Positions 1 through 9,111 are shown, counted from the stretch's first letter. The stretch is DNA of 64,000 nucleotides from Hymenobacter glacieicola (GCF_014640315.1 NZ_BMGS01000009.1:124001-188000); one strand, 5' to 3'. Notes: generated by a model not told the origin, from the sequence alone. Made by a program: numbers and translations.

Positions 1-36
1 GACGAGATGCGCGCCCTGCGCGACTCCTCGAAATAG
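1..36 (+). CDS. C-terminal tail of an upstream gene (partial)
   Basis: The frame starting at base 1 is open for eleven codons and ends in TAG at 34-36. Only this tail lies in the window, so the product cannot be named. It is placed head-on against the DEAD-box helicase gene on the other strand, and the long palindrome at 85-144 lies between the two stops. The assignment rests on the open frame and its position before a terminator, which is weak evidence. Confidence 0.4.
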   Translation, partial: DEMRALRDSSK

Positions 37-84
37 CCCACACAACTGCCCCTAGGCGGCTAGTGGTTTGCTACCGCATAGTTT

Positions 85-144
85 GCCCAAGGTTAAATAG
101 CAAAGGCCACTCGTTCGAGTGGCCTTTGCTATTTAACCTTGGGC
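85..144. terminator. Long palindromic bidirectional terminator
   Basis: Bases 85-113 are the exact reverse complement of 116-144, giving a 29-bp perfect stem around the dinucleotide at 114-115. It sits between the stop of the upstream + gene and the stop of the - strand helicase gene, so it probably ends transcription from both sides. Confidence 0.75.
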
Positions 145-176
145 TATATCGGCTTGCGGCCGAGACTGGAAGTTAC

Positions 177-2138
177 CTATTCGTCGAAGCCGCCGTTGTC
201 GCGCTTGCCTTTGTAGCCGCCGCCGTAGCTGCTGCCACCGCTGCGGTTACCCCCGAAGGAGCCGCCCTCCCGACGGTCGCCGCCGTAAGAACCACCGCCC
301 CGGTTGCCACCGTAGCTACCACCGCCGCGGTTGCCGCCAAAGCCGCCTTCCCGCCGCTCACCGCCGCCGTAGGAGCTGCCACCACGGTTGCCACCGTAGG
401 AGCCACCGCCGCGGTTGCCGCCGAAGCCGCCTTCTCGCCGCTCGCCACCACCGAAGCCACCCGGGCCCCGGCGCGGACGCTCGCCACCGAAGCCCCCCCG
501 GTTACCGCCTTCTTGCTGAGCATCACCCTCCTGGCGAGGGGTAGCAATGTTGAAGGCTACCGGCCGGCCCTGAATGGTGCTGCGGCCCAGTTGGCTGACC
601 ACCTCTTCCACGAACTCGTTTGGTACTTCCACGAAGCTGAACTTATCGTAGAGGGCAATGTCGCCTACCTTACCGGCCGTGAGGCTGGTGTTTTCGGCAA
701 TCAGGTCCACAATGTCACGGGGGTGCAGACGGTCCTTTTTGCCCATGGTTACGAACAGGCGCGTGAAGCCGGGGCGGGCCGCCCCCTGGGTGCGGCTGGC
801 GTCGAGGCTTTCCTGGGCGCGCTTGTCCTCTTTCATCGTCATTTTCAGCAGAGCCGCCGCCACGTCCAGGGACGTTACGCCGTCTTCCTGATCCTGGTCG
901 ATGAGGCGCTGCACCCGGGCAATGTACTTGTCCAGGTTCCCCTTCTCAATCACCTCCTTAATGGAGTTGAGCATGAGGGTAGTTTTCACTTCCGACACAT
1001 CTTCAAACGAAGGCACCCGCTCCTGCTTGATGGTGGCCTTGGTGAAGCGCATGATGTCGCGCAGCTTGTAGATGTCGCGGCCGCTCACAAAAGTGAAGGC
1101 CTTGCCCTGCTTGCCGGCGCGGCCGGTGCGGCCGATGCGGTGCACGTAGTATTCCTCGTCGGCGGGCAGGTCGTAGTTTACGACTACCTCCACGTTGTCC
1201 ACGTCGATGCCGCGGGCGGCTACGTCGGTGGCGACCAGGATTTCCAGGGTGCCTTTGCGGAATTTGTCGAGCGTATTCTGGCGCTGCTGCTGGCCCATGT
1301 CGCCGTGCAGGCCTTCGGCGAAGTAGCCTTTGGCTTGCAGGTCACCCACGATTTCGTCCACCATGCGCTTCGTGTTAGCGAAGACGATGCCCGACTTAAT
1401 GTTGTACATGTCGATGAGACGGGTCAGCACGTCCTTCTTCTGGGGGCCGCGCACCTCAAAGTAGCTCTGCTCGATGTTGGTAACCGTCATTTCCTGATGG
1501 TTAACCTTCACGATCTGCGGATCCGTCTGGTAGCGCTTGGTCATCTCCATGATCGGCTTGCTCATGGTAGCCGAGAAGAACACCGTCTGGCGCTGCTCGG
1601 GCATCTTCTTGAGCACCGTCTCGATGTCGTCGCGGAAGCCCATGTCCAGCATCTCATCCGCTTCATCGAGGATGATCATTTTGCAGTTGTCAAGCTTGAG
1701 GGTACCCCGCTCGATGTGGTCCATCACGCGGCCGGGCGTACCAATCACAATCTGCACGCCGCGCTCCAGGGCGCGGAACTGCCGGTCGTAGCTGGAGCCA
1801 CCGTAAATCGGCACTACGGCCAAGCCGCGCTTGTATTTGCCGAGCTTCTGGATTTCGCCGGAAACCTGCACGGCCAGTTCGCGGGTAGGGCAGAGCACCA
1901 GGCACTGCACTTCGCGCGACTCGGTGTCGATGCGCTCAATGGCGGGAATAGAGAAAGCGGCCGTTTTGCCGGTGCCCGTCTGGGCCTGTCCAATTACGTC
2001 GCGCCCCTGGAGCAATACCGGAATACCAGCCTCCTGAATGGGCGACGCTTCTTCGTAGCCTACCTCAGCAATGGCGCGCTGCATTTCTTCAGAGAGGGTC
2101 AACTCACTGAATTTCATTTTTACCTTTTCGTTTTCCAT
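177..2138 (-). CDS. deaD: DEAD-box RNA helicase with DbpA-like domain and RGG tail (DeaD/CsdA type)
   Basis: ATP-dependent RNA helicase that probably unwinds structured RNA in ribosome assembly and cold adaptation. The 653-residue protein has a Q motif (PIQ near residue 34), Walker A AQTGTGKT (52-59), PTREL, LDEADEMLD, SAT and HRIGRTGR motifs, so both RecA-like lobes are complete. A DbpA/CsdA-type RNA-binding domain follows (about 460-545, beginning LFVTMGKKD). The last ~90 residues are Gly/Arg/Tyr-rich, with two copies of a ~28-residue unit of the RREGGFGGNRGGGSYGG kind; such RGG tails bind RNA. The start gives MENEKVKMKF; an internal ATG seven codons later is an alternative. A promoter-like element at 2320-2327 implies a leader of about 175 nt, as is common for cold-inducible helicases. 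A CspA-like gene lies just upstream on the same strand. Confidence 0.95.
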   Translation of the reverse strand: MENEKVKMKFSELTLSEEMQRAIAEVGYEEASPIQEAGIPVLLQGRDVIGQAQTGTGKTAAFSIPAIERIDTESREVQCLVLCPTRELAVQVSGEIQKLGKYKRGLAVVPIYGGSSYDRQFRALERGVQIVIGTPGRVMDHIERGTLKLDNCKMIILDEADEMLDMGFRDDIETVLKKMPEQRQTVFFSATMSKPIMEMTKRYQTDPQIVKVNHQEMTVTNIEQSYFEVRGPQKKDVLTRLIDMYNIKSGIVFANTKRMVDEIVGDLQAKGYFAEGLHGDMGQQQRQNTLDKFRKGTLEILVATDVAARGIDVDNVEVVVNYDLPADEEYYVHRIGRTGRAGKQGKAFTFVSGRDIYKLRDIMRFTKATIKQERVPSFEDVSEVKTTLMLNSIKEVIEKGNLDKYIARVQRLIDQDQEDGVTSLDVAAALLKMTMKEDKRAQESLDASRTQGAARPGFTRLFVTMGKKDRLHPRDIVDLIAENTSLTAGKVGDIALYDKFSFVEVPNEFVEEVVSQLGRSTIQGRPVAFNIATPRQEGDAQQEGGNRGGFGGERPRRGPGGFGGGERREGGFGGNRGGGSYGGNRGGSSYGGGERREGGFGGNRGGGSYGGNRGGGSYGGDRREGGSFGGNRSGGSSYGGGYKGKRDNGGFDE

Positions 2139-2319
2139 GTCTGTGTTGATGGAGTGGAGACTGTAGCTCTGAAAACAGCGGATTCAGCGACGCTCTTCTC
2201 TCCCACTCAACACAACGACAAGTGACGGAAGCAACGGACGGAAGACAAAGCCGGCCCAACAGGTTTCTTAAAGGCAGCTCACAAGCTGCGCGGAACGTGG
2301 CCGTTCTCAAATGCGGGTG

Positions 2320-2327
2320 CAAAGATA
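2320..2327 (-). promoter_or_regulatory. -7 promoter element upstream of deaD
   Basis: Read on the - strand this is TATCTTTG, a full match to the Bacteroidota -7 consensus TAnnTTTG. No clear TTG is seen at the -33 distance; the best triplet is ATG. It would give a 5' leader of about 175 nt before the helicase start. Confidence 0.5.
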
Positions 2328-2434
2328 CGCAGAAATAATCAAATTGCATTCCTGCCTCAGCTATTCCCTAACGGCTCGAGCTTTAAAATAGATCCATACG
2401 CAGGGGCCAATGATAATTGTAATGGCTAGGCACA

Positions 2435-2467
2435 AAAAAAGCAGGCTCGTCAGGAGCCTGCTTTTTT
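2435..2467 (-). terminator. Rho-independent terminator of the csp gene
   Basis: A 14-bp perfect stem (2435-2448 with 2454-2467) with a 5-base loop ends in six T on the - strand, 26 bases after the csp stop. It separates csp from deaD transcription. Confidence 0.85.
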
Positions 2468-2492
2468 AAAGCTATCCGAGAAGGATAAAGGA

Positions 2493-2684
2493 CTAAGCCA
2501 GTTTCACTTTCACGGCGTTCGGGCCTTTGCGGCCTTGAGCAATTTCAAATTCCACTTTGTCTTTGTCGCGGATTTCGTCGATGCACTCGGTTACGTGCAC
2601 GAATACGTCCTCGCCGGTTTCGTCAACTTTGATAAAGCCGAAACCTTTGGTTTCGTTGAAGAATTTTACAGTTCCTGTCTGCAT
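2493..2684 (-). CDS. cspA: Cold-shock domain protein (CspA family)
   Basis: Small single-stranded RNA/DNA-binding protein, 63 residues, consisting of one OB-fold cold-shock domain. RNP1 (KGFGFIKV, residues 13-20) and RNP2 (VFVHV, 27-31) are present, and the protein ends in NAVKVKLA as in the family. The start at 2684 (MQTGTVKFF) was chosen because homologues begin there; a longer frame to 2723 adds 13 residues that do not fit the family. The promoter-like TATATTTG at 2793-2800 would give a leader of about 100 nt, typical of cold-shock mRNAs whose structure controls translation. It is monocistronic, ending at the terminator 2435-2467, with the DEAD-box helicase gene following. Confidence 0.95.
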   Translation of the reverse strand: MQTGTVKFFNETKGFGFIKVDETGEDVFVHVTECIDEIRDKDKVEFEIAQGRKGPNAVKVKLA

Positions 2685-2792
2685 GGTACTGGTGATGATG
2701 GATGTTTTTTTCGGAAAGCGCACTCAACTCTGCTTTCCCTCCCGGATGGAAGTACTCAACAGGACGGTGAAACCGCGTTTTCTTAATGTGCT

Positions 2793-2800
2793 CAAATATA
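2793..2800 (-). promoter_or_regulatory. -7 promoter element of the csp gene
   Basis: On the - strand the bases read TATATTTG, a perfect TAnnTTTG. The predicted transcription start is near 2787, leaving a ~100-nt 5' leader before the csp start codon. Confidence 0.6.
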
Positions 2801-2988
2801 CACGGATATTTTAGATGTGGAATACCTCATATGTTTACCCTTCCAAGAATTTATCCCGTGCTTAACTACCATCCATTCTCAATAACATTCTGTTTTTCAG
2901 GTAATTAATACCAATTACTACCCTGATTTCTCTTGTTGAATTTATTGCAAGCTTATTCAGCCCTGAGTTTGTTTGCCGGCCGAGGAGG

Positions 2989-2996
2989 TAACTTTG
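2989..2996 (+). promoter_or_regulatory. Promoter element for a near-leaderless thioesterase mRNA
   Basis: TAACTTTG matches the -7 consensus and ends 5 bases before the ATG at 3002. A TTTG at 2968-2971 lies 17 bases upstream and may be the -33 box. The transcript would begin at or next to the start codon. Confidence 0.6.
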
Positions 2997-3001
2997 AGCC
3001 T

Positions 3002-3421
3002 ATGGAAATGCCCGCGCCCCCCGCTTTTCGCTTCTCCCGCCTCCTGACGGTTCAGCCCGAGGACATCGACGAGCTAGACCACGTCAATAATGTGCAGTAC
3101 GTGCGCTGGGTGCAGGATACGGCCGGGGCGCACTGGCTCACGGCCTACCCCGCCGGCGAGCGGGAGCACTACATCTGGGTAGTGCGGGAACACCGCGTGC
3201 AGTATCGCCACCCCGCCCTGCTGGGCGAGCAGCTGCGCTGCACCACCTGGATTGGAGAAGTGCGCGGGGCCCAGTGCCAGCGCTTCGTGCGCATTGAGCG
3301 GGCCGAGGACAGCAAGCTGCTCTGCGAGGCGGAAACCCAATGGGTGCTGCTGGACCCCACCACCAAGCGGCCCGCGCGAATAGAGCCGGACGTGGTGGTG
3401 CGGCTGCGGGGACCGGTGTAG
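3002..3421 (+). CDS. Acyl-CoA thioesterase, 4HBT/hotdog fold
   Basis: A 139-residue single hotdog-fold protein of the 4-hydroxybenzoyl-CoA thioesterase/FadM class, which hydrolyses acyl-CoA thioesters in the cytoplasm. The family signature is seen near the N-terminus: DIDELDHVNNVQYVRWVQD, with the Asp and the HVNN stretch that line the active site. It continues with the beta-strand pattern VVREHRVQYRHPALLGE. The ATG at 3002 is preferred over an upstream frame start at 2933 because homologues begin close to it and the promoter element at 2989-2996 lies inside the longer version. The acyl substrate cannot be told from sequence. Confidence 0.88.
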   Translation: MEMPAPPAFRFSRLLTVQPEDIDELDHVNNVQYVRWVQDTAGAHWLTAYPAGEREHYIWVVREHRVQYRHPALLGEQLRCTTWIGEVRGAQCQRFVRIERAEDSKLLCEAETQWVLLDPTTKRPARIEPDVVVRLRGPV

Positions 3422-3494
3422 GGCCAACTGAACAAGGGCCTTACTACCTTAGCCAGCCGCTTGTTTTTTCCGCTTACTTCAGCATGCAGCCACT

Positions 3495-4205
3495 ATGCGC
3501 ACTTTTTCTGTTCTACTACTAGCTGGTCTTTTGTCTAGCTGCAACTACGCCAAATCAAACCAGCAAGTGTTGGTTTCCAATGACTGTGGCATGGAATGGA
3601 GTAAAATTGCCGCCGGCGACGCCGTACCGAAAGGCACGATGAATCCGTGCTACATGAAAGTGGTCATTCCCAACTTTCCGATGCAGGGGGATAGTCGGTT
3701 TATTACCAACCTGAAGGACCGCGTGCGGGCTTCCGTCCACATCGACTACGATTATTCGATTATTGACCCGCTGGCGTTTATCAGGCAGGCCAAGTATTTG
3801 GGCAAGGCCAATGCTAACGCGGACAGCAATGAGGCGCTTAGTCCAACCGCGTTTGAGGGCGCCGAAAACATGGTTATCGACAAGCGGATTCGGGACGTAA
3901 GCAAGGCGTTATTTCTGACCGAGGATATTGTAGAGCTAGACCAGGCTGAAATCGAGAATAGCTTGCTGACACAAGCAAATAAAGCGCTGGAGCCGCTTGG
4001 GGTACACCTGAACTTTATCACGCTCACCTTCGATTTGGATGAGCAGACCCGGCAGGCCATCGATATATCGACGGCCATGAAGATTTACGAGAGCCGTAAC
4101 CTGACAGAAGTGGGCAAACAAGTAATGATTCAGCGGGCCGGCGCTACCAAAATTACGGTTGAAAACCAGGCTCCCCCGGCTCTACCTAGCAAAGAGGAAG
4201 AATAA
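3495..4205 (+). CDS. Lipoprotein with SPFH/band-7-like region
   Basis: A 236-residue protein starting with a lipoprotein signal: hydrophobic MRTFSVLLLAGLLSSC with a lipobox LSSC (Cys16). It is therefore probably anchored in the outer or inner membrane. The stretch from about residue 140 to 205 (FLTEDIVELDQAEIENSLL, later IDISTAMKIYESRN) resembles the C-terminal half of SPFH/prohibitin-type domains, where a helix follows the pattern of Gln/Ile/Ala seen here. Base composition is visibly lower in GC than the neighbouring genes, which may mean later acquisition. TACCTTAG at 3445-3452 is a possible promoter element. The SPFH link is a remote resemblance and the function is unknown. Confidence 0.7.
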   Translation: MRTFSVLLLAGLLSSCNYAKSNQQVLVSNDCGMEWSKIAAGDAVPKGTMNPCYMKVVIPNFPMQGDSRFITNLKDRVRASVHIDYDYSIIDPLAFIRQAKYLGKANANADSNEALSPTAFEGAENMVIDKRIRDVSKALFLTEDIVELDQAEIENSLLTQANKALEPLGVHLNFITLTFDLDEQTRQAIDISTAMKIYESRNLTEVGKQVMIQRAGATKITVENQAPPALPSKEEE

Positions 4206-4273
4206 AGGGGAGTGCCTGAAAACGGAATTCATTTCGGGCAAGAGCTTTCTCTTGGTCCTCCTTTCCCCTTCCC

Positions 4274-7200
4274 ATGCCCGCCACTTTCCGCATTTATTCC
4301 TCTTCCGCCGGCTCCGGCAAAACCTATCAGCTCACCAAGGAATACCTGAAGCTGGCCCTGGGCACCGACGATGCCTCGTACTTCAAGCGGATTCTGGCCA
4401 TTACATTTACCAACGACGCGGCCGGCGAAATGAAGGAGCGCATTATTGGGGCCCTGCGGCGGTTTGCCCAGCTGCCGGAAGGCGAAACGGATTCGCTGCT
4501 CACGGAAATTGCCGAAGAGCTGGCCGCGGAAGGACAACTGGCCTACCTGCCTGCCCCGGAGGAGCGGCAGCGGGTGCTGCGCGAGCGGGCCGCGCGCACG
4601 TTCCGGCTGGTGCTCTACCACTACGCCGATTTCGCCGTCAGCACCATCGACTCCTTTGTGCAGCGCATAGTTACGGCCTTTACCCGGGAGCTGGGGCTGC
4701 CTGCCACGTTTGAAGTGGAGCTGGACAGTGCTACCGTGCTGCAAAGTGCCGTGGCCCTGCTGCTGGACCGCGTGAACCGGGACCCTAACGCGGCCCTGTT
4801 GTCGCGCACCATCTCCGACTTTGCCCTTAGCAAGGCCGACGAAGGCCGCAGCTGGAACAACCTGCCCACCGAGCTGGTGGATTTCGGGCAGTTCTTGCTC
4901 AGCGAGCCGGTGCATGAGGCCGTGGAGCAGCTCCAGAAACTGAGCCTGCAGGATTACCGCCGCCTGCACGAGGGCCTGCGCCAGCGCAAAGCCGAAATTG
5001 AGGACGCCTTCCGGCAGGTAGCCCAGGTAGCCCAGGAAGCCGTGGATACGGCCGGCGTAACTGACTCCGACCTGTACCAGGGCCGCAGCGGGCTGCTGGG
5101 CTACCTCACCAAGTGGGAAGAGCGGTTACAACCCGATAAAGAAGCCAATACTTACGTGCGGGCCACCGTAGAGCAGAATAAGTGGTACAGCGGCAAAGTC
5201 AAAACCGCTCCGGATAAGGCCCGCGTGGACGCCGTGAAACCGGCTCTGCTGGCCGCCTACGAGCTGGTGGAAAAGCTGCGCGCTACCCTGCTGCCCGACT
5301 ACCTGCTGGTGACGGGTATGTTGCCCTATCTCTTCCAAGTCAGTCTGCTGAGTGAGCTGAGCAAGTCGGTGGACCAGTTGAGCCGCGACCGGGGGGTAGT
5401 GCTTATTGCCGAGTTTAACCGCCGCATTGCCCAGATTGTGCTGCGCGAGCCGGTGCCGTTCCTGTATGAGCGCATGGGCGAGCGGTACCTGCACCTGCTT
5501 ATCGATGAATTCCAGGATACTTCGGTGCTGCAGTGGAACAACCTGCTGCCGCTGGTGGAAAATGCCGTGGCCGGGGGCAACCTCAGCCTGGCCGTGGGCG
5601 ACGCCAAGCAGGCCATCTACCGCTGGCGCGGGGGCGAAATGGAGCAGATTCTGCGCCTCTATCAAAACCAGACGGAGCACCTGTATAACAAGGCGGCCGA
5701 TGAGGAGCTGCGCGAGTTGCTGGCTGACCGCTACCTGACCCTGGACCAAAGCCTGGAAGCGGCCAACCTGAACACCAACTTCCGCTCGGCCCCGGCCATT
5801 ATCGACTTCAACAACCATTTTTTCACCCACGTCAGCGCTACGCACGCCTCGTTGCCGCTGGTGCAGGACATTTACGATGCGGGCTTTGTGCAACAGGGGC
5901 CGGCAACTAGTCGGCCCAACAACACGGGCCACGTAGAGCTACTGTTCACCGAGGACGATGCCCCCGCCTGCCGCTACGATGCCGCCCTGGGCACGTACAC
6001 GCCGGACTTGCTACCGGGCTACCTTACCGGGCAGACGCTGGATTACACCGAAAGCACCCTTTATCTGACGCTTCAGTTGGTGGAAAAAGCCGTAGCCGAT
6101 GGCTTCCGCCTGCAGGATGTGGCCGTGCTCTGCCGCCGCCGCGACCAAAGCCGCCGGGTTGCCAAGTTCTTGAAGGAGCGCGGCTACGATATTATTTCGG
6201 CCGACTCCCTTTCCCTGGAGTTTGCGGAGGTAGTAAACCTGCTGGTGGCTCTGTTCCGGGTGCTGAACCAGCCCGCTGACACGCTGGCCCGAGCGGAGGC
6301 GCTACTGCTGGTAGACCGGGTGGTGCGCGGCCTGGACCCAACCCCGGAGCGGGCCCGCCGCTGGGCGGAGCTGGCCAACGGTGAATCGGTGCAGCCCTTC
6401 TTTGATGAGTTGCGCGCGTTGGGCTACGACGTGCAAGAGCGGGAAACCGGCAACCTGGGCCTCTACGAGCTGACGGAGCGCCTGATTAGCTTATTCGGGC
6501 TGCTACACCGGGTGGCCGAGCAGGAGTACCTGTTCCGGTTTCTGGACCTGACTCTGGAGTACAGCCTGCGCTTCGGCAACAACCTCAACAACTTCCTGGC
6601 TTACTGGGACCAGCGCAAAAGCAGCCTGAGCATCAACGCCCCGGCCGGCCGCAACGCCATTACCATTACCACCGTGCACAAGGCCAAGGGGCTGGCCTAC
6701 GGCGTGGTTATTGTGCCGTTTGCGGATTGGTCGCTCAGGCCCTACATGGGTACCCTGCTCTGGGGCCGGCTGGCCGACACGGACCATAAACCGCTAACCA
6801 GCATGCCCGCCGTGGCTGTGCTACCCCAAACCCAGGCCCTGTTGCATACCCCCCTGGCCGAGCAGTACACCGAGGAAATCGAGAAAACCTTCTTGGAAGG
6901 CCTGAACATGCTGTACGTGGCCTTCACCCGCCCGCGCCACCGCCTCTACGCCATCAGCCGCAAGCCCCGGCCGGTGAAAGCCCCCAAGGACGGGGAGGCC
7001 CTTGCCCCGCCGGAGCCGGCCAAAACCGTGGCCGAGCTGCTACACCGCTACCTCAGCAGCACCACGCAGTGGGACGATGAGCAAATGGCCTACGTGCTGT
7101 CCGATGCCCACGGCTACGTGCCGGCCCAGCGCCACGCGCCCGCCACCACCGACCACGACCTACCCCTGCACAACCTCACCAGCACGCCCTGGGAGGAGCG

Positions 7201-7687
7201 CCTGCGCCTGAAGCGCCACGCCAACACGGTTTTCGATTTCGACGAGCAGCAAACCCAGCGGGAGTGGAACCGCAAGCTGCACTACGCCCTGCGCCGGGTG
7301 AAACGAGCCACGGAAGTAGACCGGGTAGCGGCTCAGCTGGTAGCCGAAGGGCTGGTGAGCACGCGGGAGCGGGCCGAGCTACTGCGCCGCCTGCACGAGG
7401 TAACGGAGCATCCGCAGATGGCCCACTACTTCAGCGCCCAGGTAGAAGCCGAGGCGGAACGCGAGATTCTGGTGGGCGGCACCCGCAAGCAGGACTACAA
7501 GCCCGACCGTATTGTGTTTGAGTCTACGGGCCGCCGCGTCACCCTCATCGACTTTAAGCTGCCCCCCCCCGAGCCCCGCCACCGCCTACCCCTGCAGCGC
7601 TACGCCGGCCTATTCCGGCAGCTGGGCTACGAGGACGTGCAGTGCGTTCTGTACTATTTTGACACGCAAGAAGTGGTAGTGTTTTGA
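4274..7687 (+). CDS. addA: AddA/RecB-type UvrD helicase-nuclease
   Basis: Large subunit of an AddAB-like double-strand-break resection enzyme, 1137 residues. Superfamily 1 helicase motifs are present: Walker A SSAGSGKT (10-17), motif Ia AITFTNDAAGEMKERI, Walker B LIDEFQDTS (409-417), GDAKQAIYRWRGG, and motif V TVHKAKGL (from about 800). The C-terminus carries a PD-(D/E)XK nuclease core: Asp1078 in KPDRIV, then IDFK (Asp1093, Lys1095) and a QRYAGLFRQLGY helix. So this is a fused helicase-nuclease like AddA rather than plain UvrD. The likely partner AddB is encoded at 10053-13058, about 2.4 kb downstream. The pair would process DNA ends for RecA-dependent repair. Confidence 0.9.
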   Translation: MPATFRIYSSSAGSGKTYQLTKEYLKLALGTDDASYFKRILAITFTNDAAGEMKERIIGALRRFAQLPEGETDSLLTEIAEELAAEGQLAYLPAPEERQRVLRERAARTFRLVLYHYADFAVSTIDSFVQRIVTAFTRELGLPATFEVELDSATVLQSAVALLLDRVNRDPNAALLSRTISDFALSKADEGRSWNNLPTELVDFGQFLLSEPVHEAVEQLQKLSLQDYRRLHEGLRQRKAEIEDAFRQVAQVAQEAVDTAGVTDSDLYQGRSGLLGYLTKWEERLQPDKEANTYVRATVEQNKWYSGKVKTAPDKARVDAVKPALLAAYELVEKLRATLLPDYLLVTGMLPYLFQVSLLSELSKSVDQLSRDRGVVLIAEFNRRIAQIVLREPVPFLYERMGERYLHLLIDEFQDTSVLQWNNLLPLVENAVAGGNLSLAVGDAKQAIYRWRGGEMEQILRLYQNQTEHLYNKAADEELRELLADRYLTLDQSLEAANLNTNFRSAPAIIDFNNHFFTHVSATHASLPLVQDIYDAGFVQQGPATSRPNNTGHVELLFTEDDAPACRYDAALGTYTPDLLPGYLTGQTLDYTESTLYLTLQLVEKAVADGFRLQDVAVLCRRRDQSRRVAKFLKERGYDIISADSLSLEFAEVVNLLVALFRVLNQPADTLARAEALLLVDRVVRGLDPTPERARRWAELANGESVQPFFDELRALGYDVQERETGNLGLYELTERLISLFGLLHRVAEQEYLFRFLDLTLEYSLRFGNNLNNFLAYWDQRKSSLSINAPAGRNAITITTVHKAKGLAYGVVIVPFADWSLRPYMGTLLWGRLADTDHKPLTSMPAVAVLPQTQALLHTPLAEQYTEEIEKTFLEGLNMLYVAFTRPRHRLYAISRKPRPVKAPKDGEALAPPEPAKTVAELLHRYLSSTTQWDDEQMAYVLSDAHGYVPAQRHAPATTDHDLPLHNLTSTPWEERLRLKRHANTVFDFDEQQTQREWNRKLHYALRRVKRATEVDRVAAQLVAEGLVSTRERAELLRRLHEVTEHPQMAHYFSAQVEAEAEREILVGGTRKQDYKPDRIVFESTGRRVTLIDFKLPPPEPRHRLPLQRYAGLFRQLGYEDVQCVLYYFDTQEVVVF

Positions 7688-7782
7688 GGAACAGCTGCTT
7701 GTAACTTAAAAACACTGGAGACAAGAGAAAACTATCTGGTTCACCCGTCATCTTTCCAACGCTCAGGGAAGCCAGATGCTTC

Positions 7783-7790
7783 TACCTTTA
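7783..7790 (+). promoter_or_regulatory. -7 promoter element of the MFS exporter
   Basis: TACCTTTA fits the -7 consensus except for the final base. It would start transcription near 7795, about 25 bases before the ATG at 7820. Confidence 0.45.
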
Positions 7791-7819
7791 CGGTTGCCAC
7801 TACCTATCCTTCCTCCCTT

Positions 7820-9085
7820 ATGGCTGCTCCCCGCAAGGCCGCGCTTGGCTTTATTTTCCTGACGCTGCTGCTGGACGTAATCGGCATTGGTATCATCGTG
7901 CCGGTGATTCCGGCCCTTATCCGCAACCTGACGGGTGGCACTATCAGCGACGCGGCCCGGGTAGGCGGCTGGCTGGTGTTTGCCTTTGCCGTGATGCAGT
8001 TTCTGTTTTCGCCGGTGATGGGCAACCTCAGTGACCGGTTTGGGCGCCGGCCGGTACTGCTGCTTTCCCTGCTTGGGTTTGGCCTCGACTACCTGCTGGT
8101 GGCCTTTGCGCCCAGCATTGGCTGGCTGTTTGCCGGCCGCCTGATTGCCGGCGTAATGGGAGCCAGCTTCACGACGGCCTCCGCTTACATTGCCGATATA
8201 TCAGCCCCCGAGGAGCGGGCTCAGAATTTTGGCATGATCGGGGCGGCCTTTGGGCTGGGCTTTATCATCGGGCCCGCGCTGGGAGGCATCCTGGGCAAAT
8301 ACGGCCATCAGGTGCCTTTTCTGGCGGCGGCCGGTATTACCCTGCTGAACGTAGTGTACGGTTATTTTGTGTTGCCTGAGTCGCTGCCCCAGGAAAAGCG
8401 GCGGCCGTTTGAGTGGTCCCGCGCCAACCCCATCGGCTCCCTGCGGCTGCTGCGGCGCTACCCCGTCATTACCGGGCTGGTGGCCTCTTTGCTGCTGCTC
8501 TACGTGGCAGCCCACGCTACGCAGTCGACCTGGTCGTACTACGTGATTGAGAAGTTTCAGTGGACGGAAGCCTGGGTTGGGTACTCGCTGGGGGCGCTGG
8601 GGGCGCTGGTAGCCATTGTGCAGGGCGTACTGATCCGGCGGATCAACCCAGTGCTGGGGCCGAAGCGCTCCGTGTTTCTGGGGATGCTGCTGTACGCCGT
8701 GGGCTTCGTGCTGTTTGCCTTCGCCTCCAAAGGCTGGATGATGTTTGCCTTTCTGGTGCCGTACTGCCTGGGCGGTATTGCCGGGCCGGCGTTGCAGGGC
8801 ATTATTTCCGGTCAGGTGCCGCCCAACCAACAGGGCGAACTTCAGGGGGCGCTGACCAGCCTCATGAGCCTGACGTCCATTGTGGGGCCGCCCCTGATGA
8901 CCAACCTGTTTTCGTACTACACCGGCGCCAGTGCCCCCGTTTACTTCCCGGGTGCTCCCTTCCTGCTGGGGGCCGCCTTGATTTTGGTGAGCTTGCTGCT
9001 GTTAGCCCGCTCCTTGGCAACCTATGTGGCCCCGGCTCCTCAGGAGCAAGAGGCACCTGAGCCACTGGTTAACGCCGGCCATTAA
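7820..9085 (+). CDS. MFS transporter, TCR/Tet-like (DHA1 family)
   Basis: Proton-driven exporter of the inner membrane, 421 residues with about 12 transmembrane segments. The N-terminal helix reads FLTLLLDVIGIGIIVPVIP, a signature of the TetA-like DHA1 group, and loop 2-3 has the MFS motif GNLSDRFGRRPVLL (about 73-86). The second half repeats the six-helix unit. TetA-like sequence alone does not mean tetracycline export; many Bacteroidota relatives have unknown substrates. It lies between the addA and addB genes on the same strand, and ends at the shared terminator 9112-9150. Its own promoter element is at 7783-7790. Confidence 0.88.
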   Translation: MAAPRKAALGFIFLTLLLDVIGIGIIVPVIPALIRNLTGGTISDAARVGGWLVFAFAVMQFLFSPVMGNLSDRFGRRPVLLLSLLGFGLDYLLVAFAPSIGWLFAGRLIAGVMGASFTTASAYIADISAPEERAQNFGMIGAAFGLGFIIGPALGGILGKYGHQVPFLAAAGITLLNVVYGYFVLPESLPQEKRRPFEWSRANPIGSLRLLRRYPVITGLVASLLLLYVAAHATQSTWSYYVIEKFQWTEAWVGYSLGALGALVAIVQGVLIRRINPVLGPKRSVFLGMLLYAVGFVLFAFASKGWMMFAFLVPYCLGGIAGPALQGIISGQVPPNQQGELQGALTSLMSLTSIVGPPLMTNLFSYYTGASAPVYFPGAPFLLGAALILVSLLLLARSLATYVAPAPQEQEAPEPLVNAGH

Positions 9086-9111
9086 GCAGCACGATAGCAG
9101 AAGTTAACCTC

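Noticed and set aside
63..2225. A 720-codon open frame on the + strand opposite the DEAD-box helicase gene
   Set aside because: It is antisense to a gene with complete helicase motifs, and its composition (Ala/Val/His-rich) is the usual shadow of a high-GC coding strand.
7820..9085. Calling the TetA-like MFS protein a tetracycline-resistance gene
   Set aside because: The family resemblance covers many exporters of unknown substrate, and there is no TetR-type repressor or mobile element next to it.
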